A stretch of DNA of 64,000 nucleotides, taken from the NCBI RefSeq assembly GCF_000422465.1, contig NZ_AULV01000013.1:248001-312000 (forward strand), read 5' to 3'. Below are positions 25,197-33,479 of the stretch, one piece after another (the stretch's first letter is position 1; every line of letters starts with the position of its first letter). Below the pieces are notes generated by a model. It saw only the letters and a program-made list of their open reading frames with translations. It ran no database searches and was not told the origin of the DNA. The stretch comes from Paenibacillus harenae DSM 16969. Its GTDB lineage: Bacteria > Bacillota > Bacilli > Paenibacillales > Paenibacillaceae. Both the position numbers and the translations under genes were made by a program.

Positions 25197-26021
25197 CTAT
25201 ACGCGGCCGCGAATTTCCTCGATGTACGCCTTCGCCTGCGCCATCTGATGCTCCTTCGCTTCCTCCATAATGATATGCGCATGCGGCTTGTATTCGTTCA
25301 GCCGCTTCATGAACAGCTCGTAATTCATAGTGCCGAGCCCGGCCGTCACCGTACCTAGCTTGCCGTCCTCCCGCACAATCCGGTCCTTCGCATGAGCCGC
25401 AATAATGCGGCTCCCGAGAAGGTCGAACGCCTCCTCGATCACTTCATCCTGGCGGTCAAAGTTCGCAGCCGTCATCAGATTGCCCGGATCCAGCACGACG
25501 CCGATGCTGGAGGACGGAACCTCTTCCAGCATGCGCGCGAGCTCCGGGGCGGTGCCGATCAAATGGCCGTTCGCGGCTTCCAATCCGACAAATACGCCCC
25601 ACTTCTCCGCTTCCTCCACTAGCTCCGTCAGCGTCTCCTTCATAACCGACCAATCACGCTCGGTGTACGCGCCGCCTTCATAAGAGCCTGTCTCTGCCGC
25701 AACCATCGGCGCTCCGAAAAAACGCGCATACCGCAGCAGCTCCTTAAAACGATCGACGTTCAGCCGGCGCTGCGCCTCATCCCGGTCGAACAGGTTCACA
25801 TAACAGCCGAGAACGGAGACGGCAACGCCATTCTTATCGAATTGCTCTCCGATCGCGCTCGCGAGTCCCGGACTTAAATTGCCGGGCTTGCTGAAATCCA
25901 CGTCGCTAATCGCTTTCCATAACGCGAGCTGCACATGGCTGAAGCCGCTTGCCGCTACTTTGGGAGCAAGCTCCTTATAAGGCAGGCTTCCGAATAAATG
26001 GGCTAATACGCCGACTGACAT
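25197..26021 (-). CDS. Sugar phosphate isomerase/epimerase-like TIM barrel
   Basis: 274 residues from ATG 26021 (AAAGGGGAAG upstream). It has the AP-endonuclease-2/xylose-isomerase-like barrel: GFSHVQLALWK near 26-36, VVAAETGSYEG, VFVGLEAANGHLIGT (metal-binding Glu near 145), VVLDPGNLM near 180 and IIAAHAKDRI near 210. Such enzymes isomerise sugars or inositol derivatives; the substrate is not apparent. It begins 17 bp after yidC and shares its terminator, although no functional link to membrane insertion is evident. Confidence 0.82.
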   Translation of the reverse strand: MSVGVLAHLFGSLPYKELAPKVAASGFSHVQLALWKAISDVDFSKPGNLSPGLASAIGEQFDKNGVAVSVLGCYVNLFDRDEAQRRLNVDRFKELLRYARFFGAPMVAAETGSYEGGAYTERDWSVMKETLTELVEEAEKWGVFVGLEAANGHLIGTAPELARMLEEVPSSSIGVVLDPGNLMTAANFDRQDEVIEEAFDLLGSRIIAAHAKDRIVREDGKLGTVTAGLGTMNYELFMKRLNEYKPHAHIIMEEAKEHQMAQAKAYIEEIRGRV

Positions 26022-26038
26022 CTGATCTTCCCCTTTGA

Positions 26039-26863
26039 TTACACGCCGCCCTCCAACGCGAGCTCCGGCTTCGGCGCGTATATTTTTTTGGCCAAATACG
26101 ATTGCGCAATCATGAACAAACCGCCCGCTACCCAATACAGCGAGATCGCGGCCGGAGCCGACAGGGCGAATACGCCCATTAGAACCGGCGACAGGTAACC
26201 CATGAACGCAAGCTGCTTCTGCTGCGCCGGGTCCGTTCCGGGCTGCGTCGTCTGCGACGCCTTGAACTGCACGAAATAGACGAGCGCCGCGATAATCGGA
26301 AGCACGATATCCGGCGACCCGAGCTTGAACCAGAGAAACGAATGGTCCGCCAGCTCCGGCGTCATCCGGATGGCGGAATACAAGCCCATCAGAATCGGCA
26401 TTTGAATCAGCATCGGCAGACAGCCCACCGCCAGCGGATTCACCTGATGCTTCTGATACAGCTGCATCGTCTCCTGCTGGAGCTTCTGCTTGGATTCGGC
26501 GTCGGACTTGCCTTTGTACTTCTCCTGAAGCTGCTTCAGCTCCGGCTGGAGCGCCGCCATCTTCGTGCGCATCTGGCTCTGCGAACGGTACTGGCGCATC
26601 ATTAACGGCAATAGCGCCAGCCGGATAATGAGCGTAATGCCGATAATCGCGATGCCGTAGTTCCCTTGAAATAATCCGGCGATATACTGCAAAACGGCGG
26701 ACAGCGGATAAATAACGTAATGGTTAAAAAAGCCCGGCGTATCGCCGTCGATCGTCCCCGTCGTCGCGCCGCAGCCGCTAATCAGCAGCAGGCCCGCCAG
26801 CATCGCGCCGGCCAGGATGAGACGGTTATATTTTAAAGAAGCGAATACATTGTTCTTGCGCAT
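26039..26863 (-). CDS. yidC: YidC/Oxa1-family membrane protein insertase
   Basis: 274 residues, a lipoprotein-type YidC of Gram-positive bacteria: signal peptide with lipobox LLLISGCGAT near 20-30, then five membrane helices, the cytoplasmic hairpin with many Lys/Gln (LQPELKQLQEKYKGKSDAES in part) and the conserved NPLAVGCLPMLIQMPI segment. It inserts membrane proteins alone or with SecYEG. Start ATG 26863 behind GAGGAGGG. Unusually, this Shine-Dalgarno lies inside a perfect 12-bp hairpin formed within the end of an upstream MifM-like frame, whose stop lies 31 bp inside yidC. By analogy it is the inducible YqjG-type paralogue, with a constitutive SpoIIIJ-type copy expected elsewhere. Confidence 0.93.
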   Translation of the reverse strand: MRKNNVFASLKYNRLILAGAMLAGLLLISGCGATTGTIDGDTPGFFNHYVIYPLSAVLQYIAGLFQGNYGIAIIGITLIIRLALLPLMMRQYRSQSQMRTKMAALQPELKQLQEKYKGKSDAESKQKLQQETMQLYQKHQVNPLAVGCLPMLIQMPILMGLYSAIRMTPELADHSFLWFKLGSPDIVLPIIAALVYFVQFKASQTTQPGTDPAQQKQLAFMGYLSPVLMGVFALSAPAAISLYWVAGGLFMIAQSYLAKKIYAPKPELALEGGV

Positions 26864-27156
26864 GGAAACCCTCCTCGTTTGTTTGAACAAGCGTCTACAA
26901 ACGAGGAGAAGCAATCCGCGGCGTCATCATCGGGCGATTCCTTGCGTTTCACCTTGCGCGCCAGCCAGTGGCGGATCGGAACAGCGCGAATCAGCATTTG
27001 AGGCAGCAGCGTAAATAAAACCTCGGACTCCTGACTGTTTTGCCTAAAATCCAATTGCCCTTCTTGCGCATACGACGCATAAGCGTAAGCCAAGGTATAA
27101 AGCAGACTTATCGAGAACAAATAGGGAATGACGTCATGCAGCTCCAGCTCGAACAA
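26833..27156 (-). CDS. mifM: MifM-like translation-arrest sensor peptide
   Basis: 107 residues from TTG 27156, six bases after a consensus AAGGGAGGTG; the GTG at 27165 overlaps the Shine-Dalgarno. One membrane helix (VIPYLFSISLLYTLAYAYA, about 9-27) is followed by a cytoplasmic segment and a C-terminal region reading IRHWLARKVKRKESP then DDDAAD. B. subtilis MifM, from memory, has an arrest region with the same order: I-x-x-W, a basic RKV stretch, SP, then an acidic DEEDA run. The frame continues about 26 codons past that and ends 31 bp inside yidC. Function inferred: it stalls when membrane insertion is slow, opening the hairpin that masks the yidC ribosome binding site. The rest of the protein is not similar to anything recognised. 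Confidence 0.72.
   Translation of the reverse strand: MFELELHDVIPYLFSISLLYTLAYAYASYAQEGQLDFRQNSQESEVLFTLLPQMLIRAVPIRHWLARKVKRKESPDDDAADCFSSFVDACSNKRGGFPCARTMYSLL
26871..26908 (-). promoter_or_regulatory. Hairpin sequestering the yidC Shine-Dalgarno
   Basis: On the minus strand CTCCTCGTTTGT (26908-26897) pairs perfectly with ACAAACGAGGAG (26882-26871) around a 14-nt loop. The 3' arm contains the yidC GAGGAGGG. The 5' arm starts five bases after the codon for the last Asp of the putative arrest motif, so a ribosome halted there would cover it and free the binding site. Confidence 0.8.
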
Positions 27157-27354
27157 TGTATTCACCTCCCTTCAAAAAATAGATTTTATCCAATATGGAT
27201 ACTATAACACTTATTACCAGCCGAATTCGAACGGATTGTTTCTAAATCTGTGACAAACCGTCCTTTTAGGTTATTTACAAAAGGATAGGCAAGATCATAT
27301 AATTTCTAGGTTGTATATCGAAAATGAAAACCAGTCTAAAAGAAAGAGGACATC

Positions 27355-28860
27355 ATGAACAGAAAAAAGCTGAAACTTATTTCTTTTTCTCTCATTGCCA
27401 TTGTCGTTCTGTTCCTGGCGATCGGACAAGCGCTGCCTGCCGGAAACGGAAAAGCCGGCTTTAACACCGTTCACGCAGTAGGCGCGGATGATGCGCCGGC
27501 AGTTGGCGAGAAGAAGAAGCTCATTATGGGCACCTCGCCCGATTATCCGCCTTATGAGAATGTAGATGCCAAGAACAACGGCGAAATTATCGGCTTGGAT
27601 ATTGATATAGCCAAGTATATCACCAGCCGGCTCGGTTATGAACTGGAAATCGCGAGCACGGACTTCAACGGCCTTATTGCCTCCCTGCAGACCGGCCGCG
27701 TCGACTTTGTCATGTCCGCTATGTCCGCAACGGACGAGCGCAGGCAGAGCGTCGATTTCTCTGACATCTATTACGTTGCCCGCAACACGATCGTTTCCAA
27801 AAAATCCGAACCGCTCGAGACGTTAGAATCGCTTTCCGGCAAACTGGTCGGGGCGCAGCTGGGATCGACGCAGGATCTGTTCGCGGAAACGATTGAAGGC
27901 GCCAAGGTCAAAAAACTGAACAAGATTCCCGACCTGATTCAGGAGCTGAACTCCGGGCGCATCGATGCCGCCATTGTCGAGGATGCGGTCGCCATTGAGA
28001 TGACAAACGGCAATCCGGATCTGGTTATGAATTTCCTGCCTGCCGATTCCGACGAGAACGGCTACGCGATCGCTTTCCCGAAGCAATCCGCCATTGTTGG
28101 CGAATTTAACAGCGTGCTGGCGGAGATGAGCGAGAAAGGCAAGCTCGACGATATCGTTCAGAAATGGTTCCCTTCCGAGGAAGTGCAGGCAAGCAAGCGT
28201 CTGAACATCGATTTCAGCGTATTGAAGGGTTATATTCCTTTTATTCTTAAAGGTGTCTACGTGACGCTGCTTTTCACGCTCGTATCGGCGTTATTCGGTC
28301 TAGTGTGGGGATCCATATTGTCCTTATTCAAAATTTCCGGCATTAAGCCGCTCGAATGGTTCGCGACCGCTTATACGTCGGTCTTCCGCGGCACGCCGCT
28401 GCTCGTGCAGCTGACGCTCATTTATTATGCAACGCCTCAATTGATTCATTATGAAATCCCGGCGCTGATGGCCGCTGGTCTCACCTTTGGCCTTAATTCG
28501 GCAGCCTATTTGTCCGAGACGATCCGCGGCGGCATCATGGCCGTCGATAAAGGGCAGCGCGAAGCGGCGATCGCCCTCGGCGTCCCTTACCGCAAGATGA
28601 TGGTCCGGATCATTTTCCCGCAGGCATTGCGGACTATTTTGCCGGCGCTCGTGAACGAATGTGTGGCCTTGTTGAAGGAGTCCTCCCTCGTCTCGGTCAT
28701 CGGCGTAACGGAATTAATGCGGCGTGCCGACGTCGTCCGGTCCGATACCTTCCGCTCTTTCGAAGTGCTGTTATTCGTCGCCGCGATTTACTACGTGCTT
28801 GTGCTTATCTTAACGTCCTTTGCCCGTATGCTCGAAAGGAGGCTGCGCCGCAGTGATTAA
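27355..28860 (+). CDS. Amino-acid ABC transporter, fused substrate-binding protein and permease
   Basis: 501 residues. After a signal/anchor helix (about 8-28) comes a type II solute-binding domain (LIMGTSPDYPPYENVD at about 57, then GLDIDIAKYI, NGLIASLQTGRVDFVMSAMS) up to about 285, followed by a membrane permease domain with the ABC EAA loop (EAAIALGVPYRKMMVRIIFPQ split as EAAIALGVPYRK, MMVRIIFPQ near 400). This is the polar-amino-acid (HisM/GlnP) type; the fusion is as in the GlnPQ systems of lactic-acid bacteria. Start ATG behind AGAGGACATC. Overlaps the ATPase gene downstream. Confidence 0.9.
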   Translation: MNRKKLKLISFSLIAIVVLFLAIGQALPAGNGKAGFNTVHAVGADDAPAVGEKKKLIMGTSPDYPPYENVDAKNNGEIIGLDIDIAKYITSRLGYELEIASTDFNGLIASLQTGRVDFVMSAMSATDERRQSVDFSDIYYVARNTIVSKKSEPLETLESLSGKLVGAQLGSTQDLFAETIEGAKVKKLNKIPDLIQELNSGRIDAAIVEDAVAIEMTNGNPDLVMNFLPADSDENGYAIAFPKQSAIVGEFNSVLAEMSEKGKLDDIVQKWFPSEEVQASKRLNIDFSVLKGYIPFILKGVYVTLLFTLVSALFGLVWGSILSLFKISGIKPLEWFATAYTSVFRGTPLLVQLTLIYYATPQLIHYEIPALMAAGLTFGLNSAAYLSETIRGGIMAVDKGQREAAIALGVPYRKMMVRIIFPQALRTILPALVNECVALLKESSLVSVIGVTELMRRADVVRSDTFRSFEVLLFVAAIYYVLVLILTSFARMLERRLRRSD

Positions 28861-29575
28861 AGTAACCGACTTAACGAAGACCTTCGGCAAAAACCAGGTG
28901 CTGAAAGGCATATCCACCACCGTAGAACGGGGAGAGGTCGTTGCGCTCATCGGGCCTTCCGGCTCGGGAAAGTCAACGTTTCTCCGCTGCTTGAACCTGC
29001 TGGAGACTCCGACCTCCGGCGCCATCACGATTGACGGGACGGCCATCACCGACCCGAAGACGGATATTGCCCGCGTGCGGCAGCGGATCGGCATGGTGTT
29101 CCAGCATTTTCACCTGTTCCCGCATATGACCGTACTGGACAACATTACGTTCGCGCCGACCCAGGTGAAAGGCATGCCGCTTGAAGAAGCGCGCGCCAAA
29201 GCAAAGGAGCTGCTCGCTCGCGTCGGCCTGTCCGACAAAGCGGACAGCTACCCTTCCCGCCTGTCCGGCGGACAGAAGCAGCGGGTGGCCATTGCCCGCA
29301 GCCTCGCGATGGAGCCGGACATCATGCTGTTCGATGAGCCGACCTCGGCGCTTGATCCGGAGATGGTCAAGGAAGTGCTGAACGTTATTCGCAGCCTTGC
29401 CGACAGCGGCATGACGATGCTCATCGTGACGCACGAGATGAAATTCGCCCGCGAGGCCGCGGATACGATTTATTTCATGGACGACGGCAAGCTTGTCGAG
29501 CGGACGAAGCCGGAGCAGTTCTTCGACAAGCCGCAGAGCGAGCGCGCCGCGCGTTTTCTCGAGCAAGTGCTGTAG
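28853..29575 (+). CDS. Amino-acid ABC transporter ATP-binding protein (GlnQ-like)
   Basis: 240 residues from GTG 28853, 11 bases after AAAGGAGG and overlapping the permease stop by eight bases. Walker A GPSGSGKST (about 34-42), signature LSGGQKQRVAIARS (about 135-148), Walker B MLFDEPTSALDPEM (about 156-169) and IVTHEM. It belongs to the polar amino-acid subfamily and energises the fused receptor-permease; substrate (glutamine, glutamate, cystine, etc.) not decidable from sequence. Confidence 0.92.
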   Translation: MIKVTDLTKTFGKNQVLKGISTTVERGEVVALIGPSGSGKSTFLRCLNLLETPTSGAITIDGTAITDPKTDIARVRQRIGMVFQHFHLFPHMTVLDNITFAPTQVKGMPLEEARAKAKELLARVGLSDKADSYPSRLSGGQKQRVAIARSLAMEPDIMLFDEPTSALDPEMVKEVLNVIRSLADSGMTMLIVTHEMKFAREAADTIYFMDDGKLVERTKPEQFFDKPQSERAARFLEQVL

Positions 29576-29589
29576 GCGTGTGTTATGAA

Positions 29590-29629
29590 AAGGAGTGAAC
29601 CGGGTCGAATCCGCTTCACTCTTTTTTTT
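29590..29629 (+). terminator. Terminator of the amino-acid ABC operon
   Basis: GAGTGAA and TTCACTC pair, followed by eight T residues. Confidence 0.85.
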
Positions 29630-29703
29630 CATACTTCATCCGATTCCGCCATGCTGCTCTGCAGCTAATGGAAAAAATAGCAGCAGCCGAGGCCAGCTTC
29701 TCC

Positions 29704-30186
29704 TTAGTCCCAAATCCGGTCCAGCTTATCCGAATAAAATAATATGGCCTTCTTATAGCTTTGAATGCCCTTATCCTTACTAGTTTCCGCTAATTGTGTC
29801 AATAAGATTTCCATCGCGTCGCTGTATGCCTTCTGATTGAATCGAACCATCGCATAGAAAACATCAAATTCTCTTCGATCCGGAAATTCTCTGATGGCTT
29901 CCTCTAATATGAATTGGGCATCATCATACATCCCTAAGGTTCGATACGTGCTCCCCAAGCCTAGATATGCGCCTTGTCTTTCCTCATCTGCCAAACCTAG
30001 CTCTATAGATCTCTTATACATAGGTGCTGCTTCCCTTTCTAATCCCATAACGTCATGAATCCAAGCGCATTGATACCACACGGATGCATTCAAAGGCTCT
30101 TGATCGACTATTTCAAGCAAAATGGATCTTGCCTCGTCTAATTTGCCTGCTTCCCTTAATTGAATAGCCTTTTCCAGATCTTTCAT
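29704..30186 (-). CDS. Tetratricopeptide-repeat protein
   Basis: 160 residues made of about four degenerate TPR helical pairs (AIQLREAGKLDEARSILLE, VWYQCAWIHDVMGLEREA, AYLGLGSTYRTLGMYDDAQ), typical of cytoplasmic protein-protein adaptor proteins. ATG 30186, nine bases after AGGG; two upstream in-frame methionines fit the ribosome binding site less well. It starts 21 bp downstream of a membrane protein gene on the same strand, so the two are probably co-transcribed. Function unknown. Confidence 0.75.
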   Translation of the reverse strand: MKDLEKAIQLREAGKLDEARSILLEIVDQEPLNASVWYQCAWIHDVMGLEREAAPMYKRSIELGLADEERQGAYLGLGSTYRTLGMYDDAQFILEEAIREFPDRREFDVFYAMVRFNQKAYSDAMEILLTQLAETSKDKGIQSYKKAILFYSDKLDRIWD

Positions 30187-30206
30187 GTTTATCATCCCTA
30201 CCCGTT

Positions 30207-30752
30207 TTAAAAGAAGCTCAATAACCAGCCTATCACAAAAATCCCCGCGCAAATACCGAATACCGTTAGAAGAGCATTTAACTTATTCGTTTCCGTCGTT
30301 TTGAAGAATGACGTTGTATTTTCGCGGCACATGTAATACAGCAATAAAATGTTCCATAAGACCCTAAGCCCATATTTAACGTAATGTCCAGCAGCATTTC
30401 CTGACGCGGCATATTGCTCTGTAATTCCTGGGATAGAAAACAGCACATTAAAGTTGCGGGTCAAGGAGTAAGCAAAATAAAAAATAGCTAACCACCAGCC
30501 CCATTTCTTCCCAAGCCACATTCCTACCCCGCCAGCTACTCCAAGCAGACCTAAAAAACCAACCGCTACCTGGAAAAACAGGCTCGACACCCCGATCAGC
30601 AACGAGATCTCACTTAAAACACGAAAGGCGGACAGCTGTGTGATTATCAGCATGATACCGCCCAGTATCATTAAAATCGCAATGATTTTAACGCCGAAAG
30701 GACGATCGTAATTCCCTTCCATTACCTCTTCTGCGATTGTTCTATAGGACAC
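30207..30752 (-). CDS. Hypothetical four- or five-helix membrane protein
   Basis: 181 residues with hydrophobic segments near 22-42, 47-77, 83-103, 125-142 and 160-180. There is a glycine-rich GVAGGVGMWLGKKWGWW segment near 70-86. No family recognised. First gene of a two-gene unit with the TPR protein. Confidence 0.65.
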   Translation of the reverse strand: MSYRTIAEEVMEGNYDRPFGVKIIAILMILGGIMLIITQLSAFRVLSEISLLIGVSSLFFQVAVGFLGLLGVAGGVGMWLGKKWGWWLAIFYFAYSLTRNFNVLFSIPGITEQYAASGNAAGHYVKYGLRVLWNILLLYYMCRENTTSFFKTTETNKLNALLTVFGICAGIFVIGWLLSFF

Positions 30753-30953
30753 CTCTAACTTTCCTCCTAAATGCTAGTGTTATAAATTATAGACGTTGCC
30801 GCTAAATGTAACAATATGGTATTCGTTTTTCCCTCCCCTGCCTTCAGCAGTCATATATTGTTTTGTGCACGCCGGATGCTTATCGTGGTAAAATAATAGC
30901 CCGGAACAAGAAGAAGAGATCGTCTTGAAGCTGACGATAGGGGGGATTCACAG

Positions 30954-31292
30954 ATGAAGGTTACCAAGAGGAACGCCGAGCATTACATATGGGGAGACAA
31001 CTGCGATGGATGGTTTATGGCGAATGAGCCGGACCGCACCATTATCCATGAGCGGATGCCCGCTGGAACCGCGGAGGCCCGGCATTATCATGAGACAGCG
31101 AAGCAGTTTTTCTTCCTGCTGTCCGGCACCGCGGTTATGGAGGCAGACGGGGAGCAGATCACCCTGCTTGCTCACGAGGGGATATCGATCCCTCCCCGTA
31201 TGCCTCATCAAATAAAGAACGAGTCCAATGAAGACGTCGAATTTCTAGTCATCTCCCAACCTTCGACAAGAGGGGACCGGGTTCAGGTCTAA
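30954..31292 (+). CDS. Small cupin-domain protein
   Basis: 112 residues, a single cupin barrel. The metal-binding histidines and glutamate are in ARHYHETAKQFFFLLSG (His, His, near 42-45, with Gln where the usual Glu stands) and PPRMPHQIKN (His near 84). RBS GGGGGATTCACAG before the ATG. Enzyme or regulator role not readable. The neighbouring GH88/GH105 gene is convergent, only four bases away. Confidence 0.8.
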   Translation: MKVTKRNAEHYIWGDNCDGWFMANEPDRTIIHERMPAGTAEARHYHETAKQFFFLLSGTAVMEADGEQITLLAHEGISIPPRMPHQIKNESNEDVEFLVISQPSTRGDRVQV

Positions 31293-31296
31293 GCCA

Positions 31297-32397
31297 TTAT
31301 CTGGCGAGCAGCGCTTCCATCTCCACGCACGCCATGACGAAGGCGCCGACGCCGTGCAGATCGTTGCTGCTGGTCGGGCGGGTAACGTAATTTTCATAAT
31401 CGCCGGCCGAGGTGCCGATACAGATGTCCGGCAGGACGAAACGGTCCTGCTCGTCATACTGCACCGCTTGCAGCAGCCCTTCATATCCGCGCCGCGCGGC
31501 TTCCAGGCAGCCGTCTCCTGCGAGCCCGAATTTATAGGCCTTCGCCAGCGTATACACGAACAGGCAGGTACAGGAGGTTTCCAGCCAGTTATCGGCCATA
31601 TGGCCCTTATTCACCACTTGGTACCACAGCCCGCTCTCCGCATCCTGATACCGGACAAGCGCCTCCGCGAAATCCGCCAGCACCTGCTCCAGCTCAGCGC
31701 GTCCCTGCTCGCCTTCTCCGATTTCGTCCAGAAACTGCGCTACCGCCAGACCGTACCAACCCAGCGAGCGTCCCCAGAACTCCGGCGAGCAGCCGGTAAC
31801 CGGATCGGCCCATGCCATCCGGCGGCTCTCATCCCAGGCATGATAAAGCAGCCCCGTCTCTTCGTCTTTCATATGCACCCGCATGAGCCGTTCCTGATGA
31901 AGCACCATGCTGCGCAAGCTTGGATCGCCATAAGCATTGGCATATTTGAGCGCGAACACGCCGCCCATATACAAGCCGTCGAGCCACATATTATACGGAT
32001 ACTTATCCTTATGCCAGAAGCCGCCCTCCGAAGTCCGGTTCAGCGTATGGAATAAATAGCGGAGCTTATCCGCCGCCGCCCGGTATTTGCCCTCCCCGCT
32101 TCGCTCATCCAGCCGGAAGAGCAGCAGCCCGGCTTGGATCGCGTCCAATTCGTCGCGGGCGAAGTCAAAATTGCCATGGTCGTCAACGAGCTTTTCGACA
32201 TAACGTTTGATATAGACATCATAACGGTCTTCCCGCACTTTCCGCCAGAGCAGCTCCATCCCGCATAAAAATACGCCTTGATGGTAGTGCCACCTGCCCG
32301 CCGGAGGAAGCTCCTCCGGCAAATAACGGCTCATCAGCGAATCGCATGCCGATTTTGCCCATTCGATCGGGGTCGTCCTGTTCACGTTCAGCTTCAA
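31297..32397 (-). CDS. Unsaturated rhamnogalacturonyl/glucuronyl hydrolase (GH88/GH105, YteR-like)
   Basis: 366 residues from TTG 32397 (AGGAG six bases upstream). An (alpha/alpha)6-barrel hydrolase of the GH88/GH105 group: WHYHQGVFLCGMELLW, then catalytic Asp in MWLDGLYMGG near residue 140 and WGRSLGWYG near 220. YteR/YesR-type enzymes remove the unsaturated galacturonyl residue left by pectate or rhamnogalacturonan lyases; no signal peptide, so it acts in the cytoplasm on imported oligomers. It ends a run of genes with two permeases and an LplA-like receptor, fitting uptake and hydrolysis of pectin fragments. Confidence 0.85.
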   Translation of the reverse strand: MKLNVNRTTPIEWAKSACDSLMSRYLPEELPPAGRWHYHQGVFLCGMELLWRKVREDRYDVYIKRYVEKLVDDHGNFDFARDELDAIQAGLLLFRLDERSGEGKYRAAADKLRYLFHTLNRTSEGGFWHKDKYPYNMWLDGLYMGGVFALKYANAYGDPSLRSMVLHQERLMRVHMKDEETGLLYHAWDESRRMAWADPVTGCSPEFWGRSLGWYGLAVAQFLDEIGEGEQGRAELEQVLADFAEALVRYQDAESGLWYQVVNKGHMADNWLETSCTCLFVYTLAKAYKFGLAGDGCLEAARRGYEGLLQAVQYDEQDRFVLPDICIGTSAGDYENYVTRPTSSNDLHGVGAFVMACVEMEALLAR

Positions 32398-32424
32398 ATC
32401 GGATCTCCTCTCCAATAAACCGCG

Positions 32425-32742
32425 TTATTTGCGAAGCAAATCCTCCCTAAGCGGCGTAAAGGCATCCAGCAGCACGCTGTCCGCTTTCGCTGTGACTCCA
32501 TGCTTTACGCCGCTTGGAATGACGATGGACTCCCCGGCCTTTACCGTAACCGGCTTGCCGTCCAGCCGAAATTCGAGCTCTCCCTCCAAACAGTAGGAAA
32601 GCTGCTCATGCGGATGGCTGTGCTCGTATCCTTCCGCGCCGGCGATAAAATGCACCTCCATCATCATCAGCGACTTGCCCGGCTGTAAAATTTTCCGTTT
32701 TACGCCCGGTTCGGCATTTTCCCATTCTCCAATTGCGCCCAT
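32425..32742 (-). CDS. Cupin-domain protein (KdgF/YxaG-like)
   Basis: 105 residues from ATG 32742 behind AGGAGGTAATGAA. Cupin motif 1 GAEGYEHSHPHEQLSYCLEG (His-His-Glu metal set near 50-62) and motif 2 with His in PSGVKHGVTA near 88. This resembles KdgF, which linearises unsaturated uronates from pectin breakdown. Its position between a GH88/GH105 hydrolase and sugar permeases supports that role. Confidence 0.75.
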   Translation of the reverse strand: MGAIGEWENAEPGVKRKILQPGKSLMMMEVHFIAGAEGYEHSHPHEQLSYCLEGELEFRLDGKPVTVKAGESIVIPSGVKHGVTAKADSVLLDAFTPLREDLLRK

Positions 32743-32835
32743 TTCATTACCTCCTAATGTTGTCGTATCCGATCGTAGAAGGCGGGTCATTCCCTCCTCG
32801 GCAAGCCGAGGCTCAGGCTCGCCCGCAAGCTGATA

Positions 32836-33464
32836 TCAGAGCGACCGGATCAGCAGCGCCTGCGTCGCCGCATTCATATCGCCCTCCACCCATCCTTCGC
32901 TCAAATGGACTGGCCTCGGCATATCCGGATAATGCTCGCCATCCTTCACCTGAGCGACATTCGGAGCGGACGGCGAATAGGCGAGCTCGCGCGAGAAACC
33001 GCCGTCGCCGCGAAGCAGTCTGCTCATATTGCGAATCGTCGTCTGCAGGATAAAGAGCCGTTCATCGGTTTGTACGATCGGTTTCACATAGGATAGCAGA
33101 TGAACGGGATTTCGGATATAACACATATCGCTTGCTTCTTCCTTGCTCAGAGCAGTTAGAATGCTCGCATACATCTTCTCAATCCGGGGCATCGGCAGCT
33201 GAAAGCCGCTGTAGAACGTGTGAAGCTTGAACGTCCCCGATAGGCGCGCATGGAAGCGGTCAGCCTTAACCGCTCCAGCATATTGAGCGCCTGGGCCGTC
33301 GACTCCATGTCCGCTACTCTGCCGGCCAGCAGCCGGGAGCTTCGCGCATAATAGAACCCGCCGCTTCGCTCGTCGTACTGACCTGCCAGCCAGGCAAGCA
33401 GCCCGTCGAATAACCCGTCCAAATCGAATAATAAATCCTGAATGGTCGCTTTTCCCGCGTTCAT
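32836..33464 (-). pseudogene. Frameshifted gene of the pectin-uptake operon
   Basis: The N-terminal frame starts at ATG 33464 and reads sensibly (LLFDLDGLFDGLLAW, SGGFYYARSSRL, MESTAQALNMLERL) to about 33270. A different frame then reads sensibly to the stop at 32836 (LSGTFKLHTFYSGFQ, EKMYASILTALSKEE, TTIRNMSRLLRGDGGF). Joining them needs one frameshift near 33250-33275 and gives a roughly 209-residue helical protein of unknown family. No slippery sequence is seen there, so this is either a mutation or a sequence error. It lies between lplC and the cupin gene. Confidence 0.65.
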
Positions 33465-33479
33465 GGCCAGTCCTCCCGG

